Origin: Pelodera strongyloides
Taxonomy: Eukaryota; Nematoda; Chromadorea; Rhabditida; Rhabditidae
Assembly (NCBI GenBank): GCA_036852015.1
Contig: JAANDG010000199.1
Span: 124,001 to 188,000 of the forward strand
Direction of reading: 5' to 3'
Length of the DNA stretch: 64,000 nucleotides
Part shown: piece after piece, positions 59,641-64,000 of the stretch
Numbering within the stretch: the first letter of the stretch is position 1
How the letters are laid out: the number at the start of each line of letters is the position of its first letter
Program-made: the position numbers and the translations under genes
Notes under the pieces: generated by a model
Told to the model about the DNA's origin: nothing
Databases searched by the model: none
What the model saw: the letters and a program-made list of their open reading frames with translations, nothing else

Positions 59641-61463
59641 GGATATAACGCCATAAGATTCCTGATATAATATAAGAGTAAGATAGGCTTATACATAGCA
59701 GTTACCGGAATCCTCCAAATTAACGTGAATACTGATTGTGAGCTCGGCATTCTACGTGGGATGTTCACCGTCACGTATATAACAAATTATATACGTGACA
59801 TGATGTACACTGTGGTTTTGCTTGGACAAAATAAATATATTTAGTGTGTCACACCCGTAATGAAATCAAACAACGCGCGGTCTTCGCGCCACGTATTCGC
59901 CGTGTTCACATGGCAGGCAGGCTTATTCTTCAGCCCTGCAGAAATGTACAATCCAAACATTTAATTAATCAAATAAAGTCAGGGATATAAGTTAAAACAT
60001 CCACGCAACTTGCTCAAGCTGCTGATGATAGACCTCTAAGGCATCTAAGCTCAGGTATAAATGAAGCCTTTCCACTAAATTTTGTGTATGTACAAAAGGC
60101 AGTTGAAAAAATCTGTTCTTTTCTAAGGGCAGCAATAAATAACGTATTTACGTAGGTGTGTTTACATTGTTCATTGTTGATGTATAATGTGTGCTGTAGG
60201 GTTGCAGTATGTTTCACGGCAATGTTCATTCAGACTGAATGGTTCCAAAAAACATAATGCTTTGAAAACTGGAGCTACGCTACAGCGTACAACCTATCTC
60301 ATATTGTTACGTTTCTCAGACGGTATAAATGTATACATGTTTCAAATAAAATGCTGTTATAGTATAGTGTGAATTGACCTCCATCATTATACTTGTTACT
60401 TTCGGGAAAATAAATATAAAGTACATAGTGCGTAGCTCTCTGAACAAATCACGGTGTCATTCGAAAACAGTGTGACATAAATACAGAAATCTATGAGCTG
60501 CGAATAAAAAGTGTCGGCACAGCTTTCAAACGTAGATTCTTTTATTAAATCTTCTGGGCATAAAGTATCAAAAATTCAAGGGAAGCCATCAAAATTGATA
60601 AATTAAGAGAACGAGAAAGCAAGGTATTCTAATTCTATTCATGATACTATCTTGTCCGGAAGGTATTTGTATTGGAAGGGGTTTCCATGATCTTTTCATT
60701 CGTTCCAAATCATAATTGCACAAATTTCTATTGCAAATCCACTGTTCTGTTGATAAGAGACGACGGTGACCAATCTAAAATCAATAATGGAACTTATTTG
60801 TCACATGATAGGTTGCTTTGGTTACACAAATTTTTATGCATTTAAGTGATCTTATTGCTTTATTGGTTCTCGATTTTCTGCCATATAAGATGCGTATGAT
60901 TGAATGTCGGTCGCATGCGCAGATGTGCATCTTTCGCTGCGCATATCGTCCAGTCTTTTCGACTATCAGCGGGTTCTCGCCACATATTGTTGTCCTTATT
61001 TTTTTCGTATAACTATTCTCGCGCAAGATTCCTCGCATTCTACATTTTAGTTTACGTCTCACATTCTCACAGCGCACTTCACGTTCTTTCATAGGAAACG
61101 CAAGCAACCATATGGCGACGGTTCAGTTTTTTTGTGAGCCAAACCATTTAATGACCACTTGGCGACCGCGCTATCGGCAATCCCTCTCTCACCTTCGTCG
61201 TGTATCTGGCTTGTCTCTCATTTGTACTCAAGCATCCCTTCGATATCTTCTCTCCTTCTATTTGAATGAAACAAAAATGTCCCGTGCAGAAGTCAACCTT
61301 TTCGTGTACTGTATCTTCGATCGTTTTGTTTCGGCGCGTTGCGTACACATAACATCTGAAACAATACGTGTTGGGCTTCGAGGTGCCCTAAAGAGCACGC
61401 CCACTACAGATACGCAAGCCAGCTTTCTTTACCGGGATCTAAGAGCTACTCTCCTTCTTCTAT

Positions 61464-63932
61464 TCATAAATATGAAACATGAGGACTGTAAACCCGAACA
61501 AACATCATTTTTAACCACTCAACCAATTACCCAGTAGATTCACTCACTTCAAATATAAAATAACTTACTGTATGTCTCCTTCTTCTAACTTTGGTGGTGG
61601 CCGGCTCGTGCAGTTACTCTGAAATATCATTGAATTTGCAAGATTCTCTTCAGCCTCACACTGATTGTGAGCAAAGTTGACTTGGGTGGTGCGCGGCGAA
61701 ATCTGGGCGCAGAAGTGGGTCCGCGGCGTGAAAAGTGCGCACCGTTTTTTCTTCTCCGGGCGGAGGCCCGTTTCACATCAAAAAGGTTCTTAGCCTAACA
61801 ATAAGTAAGTTTTTGACCGAAGTAAGCGTCACCTTTCTTAAGCGTCAGACATTATTGAGGCTTAAACTTAAATATTAATACACGCACCGTTGAGCAAATA
61901 TAAGATGTGATGTAAGTATTTGGCACATTTCCAATTCGATAAATTCCATTTGGATATATTCCAGGAAAGTCAATTGTTGAGTGGATTCGGACGTCAAAGT
62001 CGTATTGTGGGTGTTCGGCACAATTGGCCACCAGCAGAGTGTCTGTACCCATCGAGCCGAAACTTGTCTGAAATGCACGCGGAGATATGTCATGTCACAT
62101 ACGAATCGCTGATCATGGCAAGAACCTGGCGGAAAAATATCGCGCGGCAATGTCGCCGAAGATAAGCGAAAAAAAACTATGAAGATCTAGTAGAACGGAT
62201 GCGCGGCTCTTCTCCCTGTCTTAATAACCCACACGCCGTGTTCACTTGGAATAATGCCAGCATGGCATGGGAGAATAGGACATGGCCAGCAATGTTTTAT
62301 TTTTATTTACTTGAACTATCATATTTTAGAGCTTTAGTATTGTTTCCGTTTTTCTACATACAGTAATTGTCACCTTTTACCAAATGAAAGCATCATGAAA
62401 CCTGGAAATATTATTAATGTTACAAATCTCGTGAAGTCAATAATCTATCGAGAATATGAGAGAGTCTGGTGAAGACTGAGCGAGGCACTCGGCGAGAGGT
62501 ATACACACTTTTTTTTCGAGCACCCCCAATTTTCACGTTGGTCTTATATACATGTACGAAAAGAAGCTTGAGTAGACCGAAAATAAAAATCATTTTCTAG
62601 AACGAACTTACTTACCGTACTACTCGTGTAATGACAATAATTCGATCTACAATTATGTTGTCTTCGAGTGACCAATGGGGATCCTTGAACACGACTCACA
62701 CACTCAACCTTCAAAAGATATAAGATTATTGTTTGCTTTTTTCGATTAGAAGGCTTCCAACTAAGCTTGACCTATGCCTATGATATGCAGGAAGGGCTAC
62801 CTTAAATTCTTTATTTTTTAGAGATAACCGGAAAGGGGGAATAAAAAATTAAATAGTACGAGAAAGGTAAGCTTCTCACCGATGGAAGATATCTGGTCGG
62901 AAGTGGTCTGATGGTATTCTCTGCGCGTTCCACACGGTTACAGAACGGATCATCACTAAAGATTAGGATGTACTTCAGATACGGAGGTCGGGCGCACAAG
63001 CACATTTTTTGCTCCAGTGGGGAGCCAGCATAACTTTTCCTTTTGGGCCCGATCACAGATTGGCCATCATTGGTCACATTTGAAATAAGCTTTCAAATAC
63101 TTACTCGCATATGCACAACTGTGCACCGACATGGTTTCGTCTGCATACGATCAAAGCATCTATACCCTTCATACAACCCTGAATTATTAGGTTAATAAAT
63201 ACTGATAATTCGGAATTTTAGAACTTTGGAATTCGAACAGTGAGCTCAAGCAAGAAGAGTAAACAAAAAAAATTGAAATTGAAAAGTTTATTGTTCTATT
63301 TTATGCAATGAAAATACGCCGAAGAAAACAAGCAAGTACATATTGAAAAGAAAAAAAATGATGCAGATGACTTAAATGTGCATACCTGTTTTATGTGTAA
63401 TTCGGCCTTTGTTTTCCACTTCCATACAATACACAAATCGCCTTCACATGCATCGTTACACCTGCAGTTTTGGTTTTGTTCGAGTAGTTATTTTACCAAT
63501 TTTTTAGTTCTCTAGCAGATACAACACACTCCGATTTCTTTAGGGAGGCAATTAGTTTCTGATTTACAAGTATTGAAGTATTTTACAATAAGTTTATTAA
63601 TAACTAATTAACACCATTAAATACTTTGCATTCATTTATATTGCACAGTTATGTCGCCACTACGTATAGCGACAGGAGGGTTCTTATCTAGAAGTCTGCG
63701 GTACGATTATATATGGATTTTGTAGAATGCTTGCAACGCCCAACATTGGAAAAATAATGTACGTGTATGAACACAGATATTCTTCAACATTACAATCAGT
63801 TAAAAGTAGTTCATACTGTAATTCTCCCGAATGTGTACTGTGACAATCAAAGCACTGCAACGAATTTGTTGTATGTAGGAGTCCAATTAGCACCATTAGG
63901 ATAATTGGAAAATAATTGGTAGCTGTTCGCAT
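61464..63932 (-). CDS. Secreted cysteine-rich protein (Ly6/ET-module-like)
   Basis: Function unknown. Exons in order: 63932-63763, 63461-63386, 63178-63105, about 63033-62880, 62067-61888, 61618-61569, 61485-61464; about 241 residues. The N-terminus is a clear signal peptide (FPIILMVLIGLLHTTNSLQC). The mature part has paired cysteines: CFDCHST, CNDACEGDLC, KQGCMKG, LCIC, KMCLCARPP and DDPFCN, the last like the CxC...CN end of nematode Ly6/ET domains. A second cysteine pair follows (VANC, YICSTSNC). The acceptor of exon 4 is uncertain (63033 or 63039, neither with a pyrimidine tract), and the last exon is only 22 nt with no nearby poly(A) signal. Exons 1-3 are the most reliable. The start lies 68 bp from the window edge. 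Confidence 0.62.
61688..61743. repeat. GGTGCGCGGCGAA inverted-repeat element, copy 3
   Basis: Starts GGTGCGCGGCGAAATCTGG and ends GAAAAGTGCGCACC; 56 bp, the shortest of the three copies. In an intron of the cysteine-rich gene. Confidence 0.65.
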
Positions 63933-64000
63933 CTTGCCTTCAACTGTAACTATATAACGCTAAAAATGATGTCAAACGACGTTATTACTATCTTTAGCTA

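Larger units (their letters stand above)
47632..61463. other. Gene-poor, repeat-rich intergenic region
   Basis: No reading frame here carries recognisable domains with matching splice sites. It contains a GC-rich repeat block (48955-49500), two tRNA-like heads, AGGCGG elements, GAGGCC and GGTGCGC inverted repeats, a 313-bp palindrome and many CT/GA tracts. The part next to 47631 should hold the I-SMAD promoter. RNA genes without recognisable structure could be missed. Confidence 0.6.

Noticed and set aside
61112..61537. 141-residue plus-strand frame
   Set aside because: No recognisable domain; starts in an ACCATTTGG-type repeat and overlaps minus-strand exons of the cysteine-rich gene.

Overview
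This window is eukaryotic, almost certainly from a rhabditid nematode (Caenorhabditis-like, species not determined). The ATP synthase alpha subunit at 6731-9455 reads nearly residue for residue like the C. elegans protein. Introns end in the nematode TTTCAG acceptor, one start codon directly follows a strong acceptor as expected for spliced-leader trans-splicing, and introns are rich in TACAGTA/TACTGTA words. All gene models were assembled by hand from splice signals and frame continuity. Every junction in the first seven models keeps the reading frame.

Layout: (1) 461-5891 minus, ten exons, microspherule protein 1 (MCRS1; nuclear FHA protein). (2) 6731-9455 plus, five exons, mitochondrial F1 ATP synthase alpha (atp-1), divergent from MCRS1 across 0.84 kb. 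(3) 9635-19928 plus, about 19 exons, a glycine-rich-domain (GRDP/DUF1399) protein only 180 bp behind atp-1, a possible operon partner. (4) 22618-23622 plus, a small Lys/Glu-rich protein of unknown role. (5) 24611-26316 minus, a PH-like-domain protein. (6) 28535-37679 plus, 16 exons, a secreted four-CUB protein with a GPI-type tail. (7) 39387-47631 minus, 11 exons, an inhibitory SMAD (SMAD6/7, tag-68-like) of TGF-beta signalling. (8) 61464-63932 minus, a secreted cysteine-rich (Ly6/ET-like) protein. The 14 kb at 47632-61463 shows no convincing gene and is rich in repeats.

The most interesting layer is the repeats. The window is packed with palindromic, non-autonomous elements whose ends are TTAA: a long type (TTAAAGGGANAGG ends, 390-480 bp) and a short type (TTAAAGCGG or TTAAAGCGAAAT ends, 140-190 bp). 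Insertion history can be read directly. One long element sits inside another dispersed repeat that has two unoccupied relatives in the window, a second sits inside an older palindrome, one abuts the last acceptor of the SMAD gene, one starts right after a CUB-gene donor, and one supplies or overlaps the apparent stop codon of the GRDP gene. Other families are a GAGGCC-ended inverted repeat, a GGTGCGCGGCGAA-ended inverted repeat, a hairpin-ended AGGCGG element, tRNA-like SINE heads and very many long CT/GA tracts.

The genes look like unrelated housekeeping and signalling loci; no multi-gene pathway is evident beyond the possible atp-1/GRDP operon.
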